64,000 bases of DNA, from the NCBI GenBank assembly GCA_943788445.1, contig CALSQH010000009.1, positions 1 to 64,000 on the forward strand, given 5' to 3'. This stretch comes from an uncultured Pseudomonadales bacterium (GTDB lineage Bacteria; Pseudomonadota; Gammaproteobacteria; Pseudomonadales; Porticoccaceae). Every line of letters starts with the position of its first letter. Within the stretch, counting starts at the first letter, position 1. Shown here one piece after another: positions 18,527 through 27,115 of this stretch. Position numbers and translations under genes: made by a program. The notes under the pieces are model-generated. The model was not told the origin of the DNA, searched no databases, and saw only the letters and a program-made list of their open reading frames with translations.

Positions 18527-19720
18527 ATGTTTGAGAGTTTAAAGCCAGTAGGCCTTGATCCTATTTTGGGATTAATGGCAGCCTTTAGAGAAGATCCTCG
18601 CGACAATAAAATAGATTTAGGCGTCGGTGTTTATCAAGATGACCGCGGTCGTACACCGGTTATGGATGCTGTGAAGCGCGCTGAGACCAAGTTGTTCGAG
18701 CTGGAGCAGACCAAGTCCTATCAAGGTATAGCTGGCGACGCAGAGTACAACAGACTGATGTTGGCGTTAATGTTTGGTGCAGAGCACAGTATTCTTGCGT
18801 CTGGCCGGATTAAAACCCTCCAGGCTCCCGGTGGTTCCGGTGCGCTTCGCGTCGGCGCTGAAGTTATCAAGCGCGCACGTCCAGAAGCCAAGCTCTGGGT
18901 TGGTGTTCCTACCTGGCCCAACCATATTCCACTACTCGGCAGTGCCGGTTTTGAGATTCAAGAATACCCTTATTACGATATGCAGACTCGTGAGATCAAC
19001 GCCGATCTAATGATGGAAACCCTACGTCAGGTTCCAGCAGGTGACGTAGTGCTTTTACACGGTTGCTGTCATAACCCGACCGGTGCTGACCTGACTAATG
19101 CCCAGTGGGATGAGATTGCCGAAATAGCCTTAGATAGAGGCTTTATTCCGTTTATCGACACCGCCTATCAAGGGCTTGGCGATGGTCTTGATGACGATGC
19201 CTACGGTATGCGTACCATGGCCGAGAAACTGCCTGAATTAGTGATTGCCTCTAGCTGTTCGAAAAACTTTGGACTGTATCGCGAGCGCACAGGCTCGATT
19301 ACGTTTATTACCCAGACTGCTGAGCAGGCAATCATTGTTGCTGCACAGGCGATGTCTACAGCGCGTCAAATCTACTCAATGCCACCGGCGCACGGTGCGC
19401 TATTAGTCTCCTTGATACTTGGTGACGAGAAACTTCGCGGCGATTGGAAAGACGAGCTCGAAGTGGTTCGCCTGAGAATCAAATCTATGCGCACTCTATT
19501 GGCCGATAGTATTCAGGACAATGCGCAAGGAATGGACTTTAGTCATATCAAACGTCAGAACGGAATGTTCTCATTCTTGGGTGTTAAACCCGAGCATCTG
19601 GTACGCCTGAGGGAAGAGTTTGGTATCTATATAGTCTCTTCTACACGGATTAACTTGGCAGGTATTAATTCAAGTAATATCAATTACTTATCGGAATCTA
19701 TTAAAGAAGTGCTTAAATAG
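18527..19720 (+). CDS. Aromatic/aspartate aminotransferase (class I, PLP)
   Basis: A 397-residue aminotransferase of the AspC/TyrB group. The N-terminus FESLKPVGLDPILGLM is typical, as are the HGCCHNPTGADLT segment and the PLP lysine in SCSKNFGLYRERTG. It transfers the amino group between aromatic amino acids or aspartate and 2-oxoglutarate. Pseudomonas-type TyrB is the best guess. It converges on a shikimate kinase with only 13 bp between stops, so the two share the aromatic theme but not a transcript. Confidence 0.9.
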   Translation: MFESLKPVGLDPILGLMAAFREDPRDNKIDLGVGVYQDDRGRTPVMDAVKRAETKLFELEQTKSYQGIAGDAEYNRLMLALMFGAEHSILASGRIKTLQAPGGSGALRVGAEVIKRARPEAKLWVGVPTWPNHIPLLGSAGFEIQEYPYYDMQTREINADLMMETLRQVPAGDVVLLHGCCHNPTGADLTNAQWDEIAEIALDRGFIPFIDTAYQGLGDGLDDDAYGMRTMAEKLPELVIASSCSKNFGLYRERTGSITFITQTAEQAIIVAAQAMSTARQIYSMPPAHGALLVSLILGDEKLRGDWKDELEVVRLRIKSMRTLLADSIQDNAQGMDFSHIKRQNGMFSFLGVKPEHLVRLREEFGIYIVSSTRINLAGINSSNINYLSESIKEVLK

Positions 19721-19733
19721 AGATTGATAGCTG

Positions 19734-20243
19734 CTATAGCAGTTGTTGGGTGACAGATTTCAAGCTCTGCTCCAACGACTGCTGATTGCAGTCAACCGCG
19801 ATATCCGCATACTGTCGATAGAGTTTACAGCGCTCTTCAAACAGTGATTTAAGGCTCTGGTTTGGCTTTCTGGCTATGCCACGGCTGTCAAAGTTAGAGA
19901 TACGTTGTTGCAATTCCTCTAGTGGTACATCTAAAAATACTACCGTTGCACCGTCTTTTAAACGCGCCATTCCGGCCTCAGAATAGACCGCGCTGCCACC
20001 GGTGGCGACCACTTTTCGGTGAATTTCTTCACTCAATAACACCTGCTCTTCGATACGGCGCAGGTTCAAGTAATTACTGCTGTCGAGAATTTCTTGAAGG
20101 GTGCGTCCCTCTCGCACCTGAATAGCAACATCGGTATCGACAAAACCCATACCCAACTCTTTAGCCAGCAAGATACCCAGCGTGCTCTTACCTGCGCCGG
20201 GCATACCGATCAAGACAATACTAGTTGCTTTGCTATTCTTCAT
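19734..20243 (-). CDS. Shikimate kinase
   Basis: A 169-residue P-loop kinase of the shikimate kinase family. Walker A GMPGAGKST is at about 13-21, DTD at about 36-38 for metal and shikimate, a GG pair in VATGGSAVYS, and the lid region with DSRGIARKP. It differs from the usual AroK beside aroB and may be a second, AroL-like isozyme or a relative with another substrate. It diverges from nadK. The start has an AAGGA site upstream. Confidence 0.8.
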   Translation of the reverse strand: MKNSKATSIVLIGMPGAGKSTLGILLAKELGMGFVDTDVAIQVREGRTLQEILDSSNYLNLRRIEEQVLLSEEIHRKVVATGGSAVYSEAGMARLKDGATVVFLDVPLEELQQRISNFDSRGIARKPNQSLKSLFEERCKLYRQYADIAVDCNQQSLEQSLKSVTQQLL

Positions 20244-20399
20244 AATCTTCCTTAAATTTACTTGTCAGCTGACGCCATTGTCGCGTGTGCGATAATCACT
20301 TTCCAGTTGCCAGACTGCGAAACATATTATGCCTTAAAAAGAGTGAATTACCGCCTCAGTCTGTATAATCATCAATCACGTTTTTGGACGCTCAAAAAT

Positions 20400-21302
20400 A
20401 TGCCCCATTTTCAACGTATCGGATTACTTGGAAGTCTAGCCGTTCCAGAGGTTCGCGACTCATTCAATAAACTTGAAGCATTTCTGCTTGGCCAGGGTCG
20501 AGACGTTATCTACGAAGAGCAAGCCGCCAAACTCGTCGACTGGCCCGTAGACAAAGTCCTTCCTATAGACAAGTTCCCCGGTGCTGTTGATCTGGCCATT
20601 GTCGTCGGCGGCGATGGCAGTATGCTCAGCGCCAGCCGCAAGATGGCCGACAGCAATGTACCTCTGCTGGGAATCAACCGCGGACGACTGGGATTTCTAA
20701 CCGATATATCGCCCGATGAGATCGCCGAGCGCGTCTCGCCCGTTCTCGCGGGAGAGTTTAAACAAACCGAGCGGTTTATTCTCGAAACCTCCATTACCCG
20801 CAACGGCAAGCTTATCGGCGAAGGCCTCGCGGTAAACGACATCGTCCTGCACCCCGGGCAATCGGTACGAATGATGGCGTTCGAACTCTATGTGGACGGT
20901 GAGTTTGTCTACAGCCAGCGCTCTGATGGTTTGATTGTCGCCACACCAACCGGTTCAACCGCCTACGCACTCTCGGCGGGTGGCCCGTTGTTATGTCCTG
21001 AATTGGATGCCATGGTGGTCGTACCGTTAAATCCCCATACCTTGAATAGTCGGCCTATAGCCCTGCATGGCAATGCGCAGATCGAAATACGGGTCAGCTC
21101 AAGAAACGAACTGCACCCGCTGATCACCTGTGATGGTCACAACGATTTTCACAGTGAGCCCGAGGATATTATTACCATACGCAAACATCCGCACGGGATT
21201 ATTCTTATCCACCCCAAAGACCATAACTTCTATAGTATCTGTCGATCTAAGCTCGGATGGGGCAGCCGTTTGGACGCCAAGAAAGCTCAAAATGACCAGT
21301 GA
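20400..21302 (+). CDS. nadK: NAD kinase
   Basis: A 300-residue ATP-NAD kinase making NADP. The GGDGSML motif, NRGRLGFLTD and the downstream NDIVLHPG and TPTGSTAYALSAGGP sequences define the family. The start is placed at the ATG at 20400 (MPHFQRIGLLG), which matches known NadK N-termini. An in-frame upstream codon at 20262 would add 46 residues lying over the divergent promoter region. It overlaps the rhomboid gene by 11 bp. Confidence 0.96.
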   Translation: MPHFQRIGLLGSLAVPEVRDSFNKLEAFLLGQGRDVIYEEQAAKLVDWPVDKVLPIDKFPGAVDLAIVVGGDGSMLSASRKMADSNVPLLGINRGRLGFLTDISPDEIAERVSPVLAGEFKQTERFILETSITRNGKLIGEGLAVNDIVLHPGQSVRMMAFELYVDGEFVYSQRSDGLIVATPTGSTAYALSAGGPLLCPELDAMVVVPLNPHTLNSRPIALHGNAQIEIRVSSRNELHPLITCDGHNDFHSEPEDIITIRKHPHGIILIHPKDHNFYSICRSKLGWGSRLDAKKAQNDQ

Positions 21303-21906
21303 ATTATCCTTGATATCAAGATGGATGATGGCCGCGAGACTTCATCCCGCCACAGCAGTGTTATTTATCGGCAGCCTGTTCGGTTGGTTTATCGGTAGCT
21401 TTCTCTATCCAGTACCCAGGCCATTTGTGTTTGGTGGCATCGGCGACGGCGAGACCTGGCGTCTAGTCACCCCAATTTTTGTGCATTTTGGCTTAATGCA
21501 CTTCGTCTTTAATGGCCTGTGGCTATGTCTTCTAGGGTCGCGTATTGAAAGACTATCGGGCTCATTGCATTTAATTTTGCTAGTACTACTCAGCGCACTG
21601 TTTTCCAATATGGGTCAATTTGTTTGGAGTGGTTCAGTGAATTTTGGCGGCATGTCTGGGGTTATCTATGGGCTTCTGGGCTATATCTGGATAAGAAATC
21701 TTCTCGCCCCCCATCCACTGATAACCCTGCCCAAAGAGCTAATCCTATTTATGATTAGCTGGTTATTTGTCTGCATGACTGGCATTCTCGATGTGCTTTT
21801 AGGGGTCGGCATAGCCAATGCCGCCCACGCCACTGGGCTAGTTATTGGCATGTTATTGGGCTTGGTATTTGGCGCGGTCGCAAATATTGGTAAGAGGTTA
21901 AAATAA
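21292..21906 (+). CDS. Rhomboid-family intramembrane serine protease
   Basis: A 204-residue, six-helix membrane protease. The catalytic Ser lies in GMSGVIYGLLG (GxSG) on one helix and the His in NAAHATGLVIGMLLG on the last. The WRLVTPIFVHFGLMHFVFN segment includes the conserved HFGxxHxxxN loop. The ATG at 21292 is inside the nadK 3' end. A much earlier in-frame start would place 54 non-hydrophobic residues over nadK. Co-translation with nadK is likely; substrates unknown. Confidence 0.88.
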   Translation: MTSELSLISRWMMAARLHPATAVLFIGSLFGWFIGSFLYPVPRPFVFGGIGDGETWRLVTPIFVHFGLMHFVFNGLWLCLLGSRIERLSGSLHLILLVLLSALFSNMGQFVWSGSVNFGGMSGVIYGLLGYIWIRNLLAPHPLITLPKELILFMISWLFVCMTGILDVLLGVGIANAAHATGLVIGMLLGLVFGAVANIGKRLK

Positions 21907-22175
21907 TGGATTTTCAGCAGTTACTCGAAAGTATCACCCCTGAAATATACGCCAGCTTTAAGAAAGCGGTGGAGCTCGGTAAATGGCCCGACACACGCCC
22001 CCTTACCGGCGAGCAGAGATCGCTCTGTATGCAGGCCATCATTGCCTATGAACAGTTACAGCAACAGCCCGAAGAACAACGCACAGGCTATGTGCCGCCC
22101 AAAACCACCCCTTGCGGCACGGATTTGCCTGCAGATCATCCCGAGGATGAGCAAACCCTAAAGTGGCAGAATTAA
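21906..22175 (+). CDS. YeaC-family (DUF1315) protein
   Basis: An 89-residue DUF1315 protein. Conserved traits are MDFQQLLESITPEIYASFKK, GKWPDTRPLT and the CPC-less PKTTPCGT tail. Its start overlaps the rhomboid stop by one base. It is almost always adjacent to DUF2797 and pepN in gammaproteobacteria. Function unknown. Confidence 0.88.
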   Translation: MDFQQLLESITPEIYASFKKAVELGKWPDTRPLTGEQRSLCMQAIIAYEQLQQQPEEQRTGYVPPKTTPCGTDLPADHPEDEQTLKWQN

Positions 22176-22179
22176 ATCC

Positions 22180-23028
22180 ATGAGCGACATTTTACTGCAA
22201 GCCTCTGGGCATCTCGAAAAGATGCAAACCCGCCTCGACGACAGTGGCAGAGTCGACTATCAACTGCCCTTAGATGAGCAGCGCATCCCCCTCAATGATT
22301 TTATCGGCAAGCGTATCAGCCTGGAGCATCTTGGTGATATCCATTGCATCCACTGCGGTCGGCGCTCGAAAAAAAGCTTTAGTCAGGGCTACTGCTACCC
22401 CTGTTTCGCAAAATTACCTCAGTGCGATACCTGTATCATGAGTCCTGAAAAATGTCACTTTCACCACGGCACCTGCCGCGATCCAGAGTGGGGCGAAAAA
22501 TACTGTTTTACCGATCATTTTGTCTATCTGGCCAACAGCTCTGGCGTCAAGGTCGGCATCACGCGCGGCAATCAACTGCCCACTCGTTGGATTGATCAGG
22601 GCGCCACCCAAGGCCTGCCTATCTTTAGAGTGCAAACCCGCTATCAGGCCGGGCTTATCGAAGATCGACTGCGTGAATATATCGCCGACAAAACCCACTG
22701 GCAGAAAATGCTTAAAGGCAATGCAGACGCCGTTGATCTAGCAGCATTGCGCGACGAACTTATGACCAAGGCAGAGCCCGAACTAGAGCTTCTTGAACAG
22801 GAATACGGACTGCAAGCCCTGCAGCGCCTATTCACTGAGCCGACTACCGAGATTGAATTCCCCGTCAGCATCTGGCCAGAAAAAGTAAAAAGCTTTAACC
22901 TCGACAAGCAACCACAGATTGAAGGCCTACTACAGGGCATTAAAGGCCAGTACCTGATTTTTGATACTGGTGTCATCAACATCCGTAAGTACACGGCCTA
23001 CAATGTCCAGTTTTCTGTTTTTGAATAA
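22180..23028 (+). CDS. DUF2797 protein with zinc-ribbon-like cysteines
   Basis: A 282-residue DUF2797 protein. A cysteine cluster at about 55-100 (CIHC, CYPC, CDTC, then C and H in ECHFHHGTC-like spacing) suggests a zinc-binding module. The following region with FVYLANSSGVKVGITRGNQ resembles a GIY-YIG-like fold: the YLANS...KVGITR pattern and RWIDQGA. Nuclease activity is only an inference from that resemblance. It begins 4 bp after yeaC and precedes pepN by 41 bp. Confidence 0.8.
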   Translation: MSDILLQASGHLEKMQTRLDDSGRVDYQLPLDEQRIPLNDFIGKRISLEHLGDIHCIHCGRRSKKSFSQGYCYPCFAKLPQCDTCIMSPEKCHFHHGTCRDPEWGEKYCFTDHFVYLANSSGVKVGITRGNQLPTRWIDQGATQGLPIFRVQTRYQAGLIEDRLREYIADKTHWQKMLKGNADAVDLAALRDELMTKAEPELELLEQEYGLQALQRLFTEPTTEIEFPVSIWPEKVKSFNLDKQPQIEGLLQGIKGQYLIFDTGVINIRKYTAYNVQFSVFE

Positions 23029-23069
23029 ACTTTTTACTGACCAAAAATAATGTAATAAGGAAATCCCCT

Positions 23070-25700
23070 ATGAGAGACGCACTGCCGCAAACAATCTATC
23101 TGCAAGACTATAAAGTCTCCGCATTTATCATTGAAAAAACCGACCTGATTTTTGATCTTGGTGAAGAAAACACCCGTGTAACCGCCACGTTAAATATCAA
23201 ACGTAACCCACTTAGCGACGAGCCAATGGCCGACCTAGTGTTACACGGCAGTGAAGGACTCGATCTGCAATCCGTACACATAGACGGCAAGCTAGTAGAA
23301 GAGGGCGTCTACAGCCGCGACAGCGAAACCCTGACCATTACTGGATTGCCAGACAGTGCAACTTTAAGCACCCAAGTACTTATAAAACCACAACTCAACA
23401 CCACCATGATGGGCCTCTATCGCTCGCGCACCATGTACTGCACCCAATGCGAAGCCGAGGGATTTCGGGATATAACCTACTATCTCGACCGCCCAGATGT
23501 GATGTCTGAATTCACCACCAAAGTCATCGCCGACAAAGCCACCTATCCCGTGTTGCTCTCCAACGGCAACCCCATCGACAGTGGCGACATCGACGCAGGC
23601 AAACATTTTGTCATCTGGCACGACCCGTTTAAAAAACCCGCCTATCTGTTTGCTTTGGTCGCGGGAACACTTAGTGTGGTTGAAGATAGCTTTACCACAA
23701 TGTCCGGGCGCGACATTAAGTTACAGATATTTGTTGAAGAAAAAGACCTCGATAAATGCGATCACGCCATGTTATCTCTGAAAAACTCCATGCGCTGGGA
23801 CGAACAAACCTACGGACGTGAATACGACCTAGATATCTTTATGATCGTCGCTGTCGATGACTTCAATATGGGCGCCATGGAAAATAAAGGCCTCAACATC
23901 TTTAACACCTCCGCGGTACTCGCCAACCCCAAAACCACCACCGACGCTGCCTTTCAGCGCGTCGAGGGCATAGTCGCCCACGAATATTTCCACAACTGGT
24001 CAGGCAACCGAGTCACATGCCGCGACTGGTTTCAGCTTAGTTTAAAAGAAGGCTTTACCGTCTACCGCGACTCGCAATTCTCCGCAGACATGAACTCCGC
24101 CACAGTCAAGCGCATCGAAGATGCCGCCTATCTGCGCACCCACCAATTCGCCGAAGACGGCGGCCCCATGTCTCACCCCGTCCAGCCGGACTCCTATATG
24201 GAGATCAATAATTTCTACACCCTAACCGTGTATGAAAAAGGCGCCGAAGTAGTCGGCATGTACCACTGCTTATTGGGCGACAAGATCTTTAGAAAAGCCA
24301 CCGACCTCTACTTTGATCGCCACGATGGCCAGGCCGTCACCATCGAAGAATTTGTTCAAGCCATGGAAGATGCCAGTGGTCGCGACCTCAAACAATTCCG
24401 CCGCTGGTACAAACAGTCCGGCACGCCGCTTCTAAAAGCGAGCTCCCATTACGATGCTGCCGCTAAAACCTTCACCCTAGATTTCGCCCAGAGCTGCCCA
24501 GCAACCCCCGGCCAGCCGCAAAAACAAGCCTTCGTTATGCCCGTAAAACTCGGCCTAGTTGGCGCCACAGGCGATCTGCCACTCAACAGCAATGGCGACA
24601 CAGAAATAGTCTACGAAATCACCGAAACCACCCAGCAGCTCGTGATTGAAAATATCCACGAAGCGCCCGTGCCCTCATTGCTGCGCGGCCTATCGGCACC
24701 GGTAAAACTCGACTACCCCTACAGCGCCGAACAGCTCGCACACCTAATGGCCAACGACAGCGACGGCTTTAATCGCTGGGATGCTGGGCAAAAACTCAGC
24801 TTTGCACTACTCGAAAAACTCACCGACGACAGCCTCCATCAGCGCCCGCTAATAATGGACAAGCAGCTGATCGACGCCTTCGACTCGCTGCTCAGTGATG
24901 CCAGCCTCGACCCCGCCATGGTCGAGCTCATGCTACAGCTGCCCAGCGAAGCGCAACTTCACGAAGAAGCCAACATCATTCATGTCGACGCCATCCACAG
25001 CGCCCGTAAATTTGTTCGCCAAGCACTGGCCGAAGCACTCTCCGAAAAACTGCTAGCCACCTATCAGCGCCACAGTATAGAACAAGACTACGCCCCAGTA
25101 GCCGAGCAAATAGGCCGTCGCGGGCTAAAGAATATCGCCCTAAGCTACCTAATGCTGATCGACAACACCGGCGTCGAACTCGCCTGGCAGCAATTCCAAA
25201 GCGCCGACAACATGACCGATAAAGCCTCAGCACTCGCGTGCCTCGTCAGCTGTCCAGCCGCCGCAGAACAAGCCACCCAAGCACTCGCCGAATTTGAACA
25301 GCAATACCGCGATGAAGGACTGGTCATGAACCTATGGTTGCAAATCCAAGCGGTCAACAGCCAGAGCGGTGGATTAGCGCGCGTCAACGCACTGCTAGAT
25401 CACCCCGCATTCACCTTTGGCAACCCAAACAAAATCCGCAGTCTTATCGGCGGCTTCTGCAATGGCAACCTCGTCAACTTCCACAACCCCGACGGCTCAG
25501 GCTACGCGTTTTTAAAGCAACATATACTCGCACTGCACAGCCAAAACCCACAGGTAGCCGCACGTCTAATGACCCCGCTGACCCGCTGGAAGAAATTCCC
25601 AGAGCCCAACAGCCAACACATGCGCGACGCCCTGCAAGTGATTGCCGACGAGCCAGGATTGGTCAAGGATATTTACGAAATTGCGATAAAGTCGCTGTAA
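23070..25700 (+). CDS. pepN: Aminopeptidase N (M1 metallopeptidase)
   Basis: An 876-residue zinc aminopeptidase that removes N-terminal residues from peptides in the cytosol. GAMENKGLN (exopeptidase motif) precedes HEYFHNW, the HExxH zinc site, with H304 and H308 as ligands and the third ligand Glu in LKEGFTVYRD. The C-terminal helical domain is complete and the length matches E. coli PepN (870). The codon style is notably C-rich on the coding strand, as in the neighbouring Bat operon. The ATG has an AAGGAAA site. Confidence 0.97.
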   Translation: MRDALPQTIYLQDYKVSAFIIEKTDLIFDLGEENTRVTATLNIKRNPLSDEPMADLVLHGSEGLDLQSVHIDGKLVEEGVYSRDSETLTITGLPDSATLSTQVLIKPQLNTTMMGLYRSRTMYCTQCEAEGFRDITYYLDRPDVMSEFTTKVIADKATYPVLLSNGNPIDSGDIDAGKHFVIWHDPFKKPAYLFALVAGTLSVVEDSFTTMSGRDIKLQIFVEEKDLDKCDHAMLSLKNSMRWDEQTYGREYDLDIFMIVAVDDFNMGAMENKGLNIFNTSAVLANPKTTTDAAFQRVEGIVAHEYFHNWSGNRVTCRDWFQLSLKEGFTVYRDSQFSADMNSATVKRIEDAAYLRTHQFAEDGGPMSHPVQPDSYMEINNFYTLTVYEKGAEVVGMYHCLLGDKIFRKATDLYFDRHDGQAVTIEEFVQAMEDASGRDLKQFRRWYKQSGTPLLKASSHYDAAAKTFTLDFAQSCPATPGQPQKQAFVMPVKLGLVGATGDLPLNSNGDTEIVYEITETTQQLVIENIHEAPVPSLLRGLSAPVKLDYPYSAEQLAHLMANDSDGFNRWDAGQKLSFALLEKLTDDSLHQRPLIMDKQLIDAFDSLLSDASLDPAMVELMLQLPSEAQLHEEANIIHVDAIHSARKFVRQALAEALSEKLLATYQRHSIEQDYAPVAEQIGRRGLKNIALSYLMLIDNTGVELAWQQFQSADNMTDKASALACLVSCPAAAEQATQALAEFEQQYRDEGLVMNLWLQIQAVNSQSGGLARVNALLDHPAFTFGNPNKIRSLIGGFCNGNLVNFHNPDGSGYAFLKQHILALHSQNPQVAARLMTPLTRWKKFPEPNSQHMRDALQVIADEPGLVKDIYEIAIKSL

Positions 25701-25773
25701 AGTAAATTTAAAATCACTCTAAAGTCATAGACAGGCTGGTAAAGCCCTAGTTGTTGACTATGCTTTAAGTGTT

Positions 25774-25915
25774 AGGTCGGTATTGTCCTTTTTACTGACC
25801 TGACATTAAACGATCTAACTGCTGATCTAGCAGTGAATGTCTAATCCCCATTCAGGATCGTTGAAGACAGATGTAACTCCATTTAAAGGGGGCCTAATCA
25901 GCCCTCTTTTTTTAT
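25774..25915 (+). ncRNA. Candidate structured RNA or 3'UTR with terminator
   Basis: This stretch holds a run of nested inverted repeats. Hairpin 1 is AGGTCGGT (25774-25781) with ACTGACCT (25794-25801), eight pairs with one G-U. An outer stem AACGATC (25809-25815) with GATCGTT (25856-25862) encloses ACTGCT/AGCAGT (25818-25834) and GAAT/ATTC (25835-25853), giving a three-way junction. A rho-independent terminator follows. It could be an independent sRNA or a processed pepN 3'UTR. No strong promoter is evident: TTGACT at 25754 lacks a good -10 at normal spacing. Confidence 0.4.
25885..25912 (+). terminator. Rho-independent terminator after pepN
   Basis: AAAGGGGGC pairs with GCCCTCTTT across a seven-base loop (one G-U pair), and the stem runs into a T tract. 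It ends either the pepN transcript or the candidate small RNA upstream. Confidence 0.8.
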
Positions 25916-25924
25916 GCTCGACTT

Positions 25925-26035
25925 TTCCATACTGACGCTCTGGTGGGATGATAGATTGGGTGTGCTCTGCTGGTATGACCGGCTGGTGGGCTTCGCTGTG
26001 GTGTTAATGGAGGCCTAACTTCGCTGAGATGGTGG
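25925..26035. repeat. Degenerate dispersed repeat
   Basis: Weak copies of the intergenic repeat family (GCTCTGGTGGGATGATAG, GCTCTGCTGGTATGAC, GGCTTCGCTGTGG) occupy the gap before the minus-strand hydrolase stop. They are more diverged than the copies at 7.8 and 53.5 kb. No gene was seen in 25701-26052. Confidence 0.45.
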
Positions 26036-26052
26036 CAACGAACCACCCATCT

Positions 26053-27024
26053 TCAAACCCGTGCGTCAATCCAAGCTAGTAAATCGTTATAAACCCTCTG
26101 TTTATTCCGCTCATTAAACATTTCATGACGGCCGCCTGCATAGAGTTTGCAGGTGATATTCTCAATGCCTGCCTGACCCAGTATTTTAGCCAGTTTTTTC
26201 ACGCCTTTTCCCTGTCCGCCGACGGGGTCGAGGGCGCCTGAGAGCAGGTAAATTGGTAGGCTGGGGTTTATGTGTGCCATGACGGCTCGAGCTGATAGGT
26301 CGGCGAGTCCATTGAGGAAGTCGAACCAGGATTGGATGCTGAGGGCGCCGCCGCAGTGGGGGTCGGCGATATAGCTGTCGACGACGGCTGGGTCGCTGGA
26401 TAGCCAGTCTTTGTCGGTGCGGGTAGGTTTAAAGGCGTTGTTGAAGGCACCGAATGAGAGGTTTTCGAGCAGCTTGCTGGCGGCGCGTGGGCCGAGTCTG
26501 CGGCGTTCAATACGGGCTATTTGGGCAGCGGTGCGGCAGAACCATGGGGGGGCGTAGTTGGAGCCGGAGAGGACTAGGCCTTTTAATTCAGATTTCATGC
26601 CGGTGTCTATTTGTTCGCGGTAAGTCTGACACAGGCGGGTGGCGAGAAAAGAGCCCATGCTATGGCCGAGAATAATGAGCGGCAGGTCGGTTTGCTGGCC
26701 TATATGTTGGATCAGTTGCCACTGGTCTGCGACCATTTGATTCCAGCCGTCGTGGTCGGCGATGTGGTAGAGATTGCCGTTGGCTGCGCCGGTTTTGCCG
26801 TGGCCGCGGTGGTCGTCGGCGGTGACGGTGTAGCCCTGTTGGTTGAGGAATTCAGCGAGCGGTTGGTAGCGGGCGCTGTGTTCGTTCATACCGTGGATGA
26901 TATGCACCCAGGCTTTGGCGGGTTGCTGTTGGGATTCTTGGGCGGGCCATTGGTGGTAGTAGCAGTCGCCGGGTTCGCCGCTGTTGTAGGCCAGAGTTTG
27001 TAATGTCGAGGTTTTTAAGGGCAT
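26053..27024 (-). CDS. Alpha/beta-hydrolase, lysophospholipase/monoacylglycerol lipase-like
   Basis: A 323-residue alpha/beta hydrolase of the PldB/monoglyceride-lipase group. HIIHGMNEHSARY carries the HGxxEHSxRY motif of that group, DDHRGHGKT follows, the nucleophile is in LGHSMGS, and the catalytic His is in AGGRHEMFNE near the C-terminus. No signal peptide. It is monocistronic and faces pepN. Confidence 0.88.
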   Translation of the reverse strand: MPLKTSTLQTLAYNSGEPGDCYYHQWPAQESQQQPAKAWVHIIHGMNEHSARYQPLAEFLNQQGYTVTADDHRGHGKTGAANGNLYHIADHDGWNQMVADQWQLIQHIGQQTDLPLIILGHSMGSFLATRLCQTYREQIDTGMKSELKGLVLSGSNYAPPWFCRTAAQIARIERRRLGPRAASKLLENLSFGAFNNAFKPTRTDKDWLSSDPAVVDSYIADPHCGGALSIQSWFDFLNGLADLSARAVMAHINPSLPIYLLSGALDPVGGQGKGVKKLAKILGQAGIENITCKLYAGGRHEMFNERNKQRVYNDLLAWIDARV

Positions 27025-27115
27025 TGGGTTGGCCTTTTTTATTTTTATAAACCATATTCACCCCAAGGATGGCACAACTAGGCCCTTAAAGACGAGTTAT
27101 TTAACTGGATCTAGT

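Noticed and set aside
20262..20399. Extended N-terminus for NadK
   Set aside because: The extra 46 residues are unlike NadK and overlie the divergent shikimate-kinase promoter region. MPHFQRIGLLG matches the family start.
21130..21291. Extended N-terminus for the rhomboid protease
   Set aside because: The added 54 residues overlap nadK in another frame and do not fit the family. ATG 21292 gives a normal six-helix protein.
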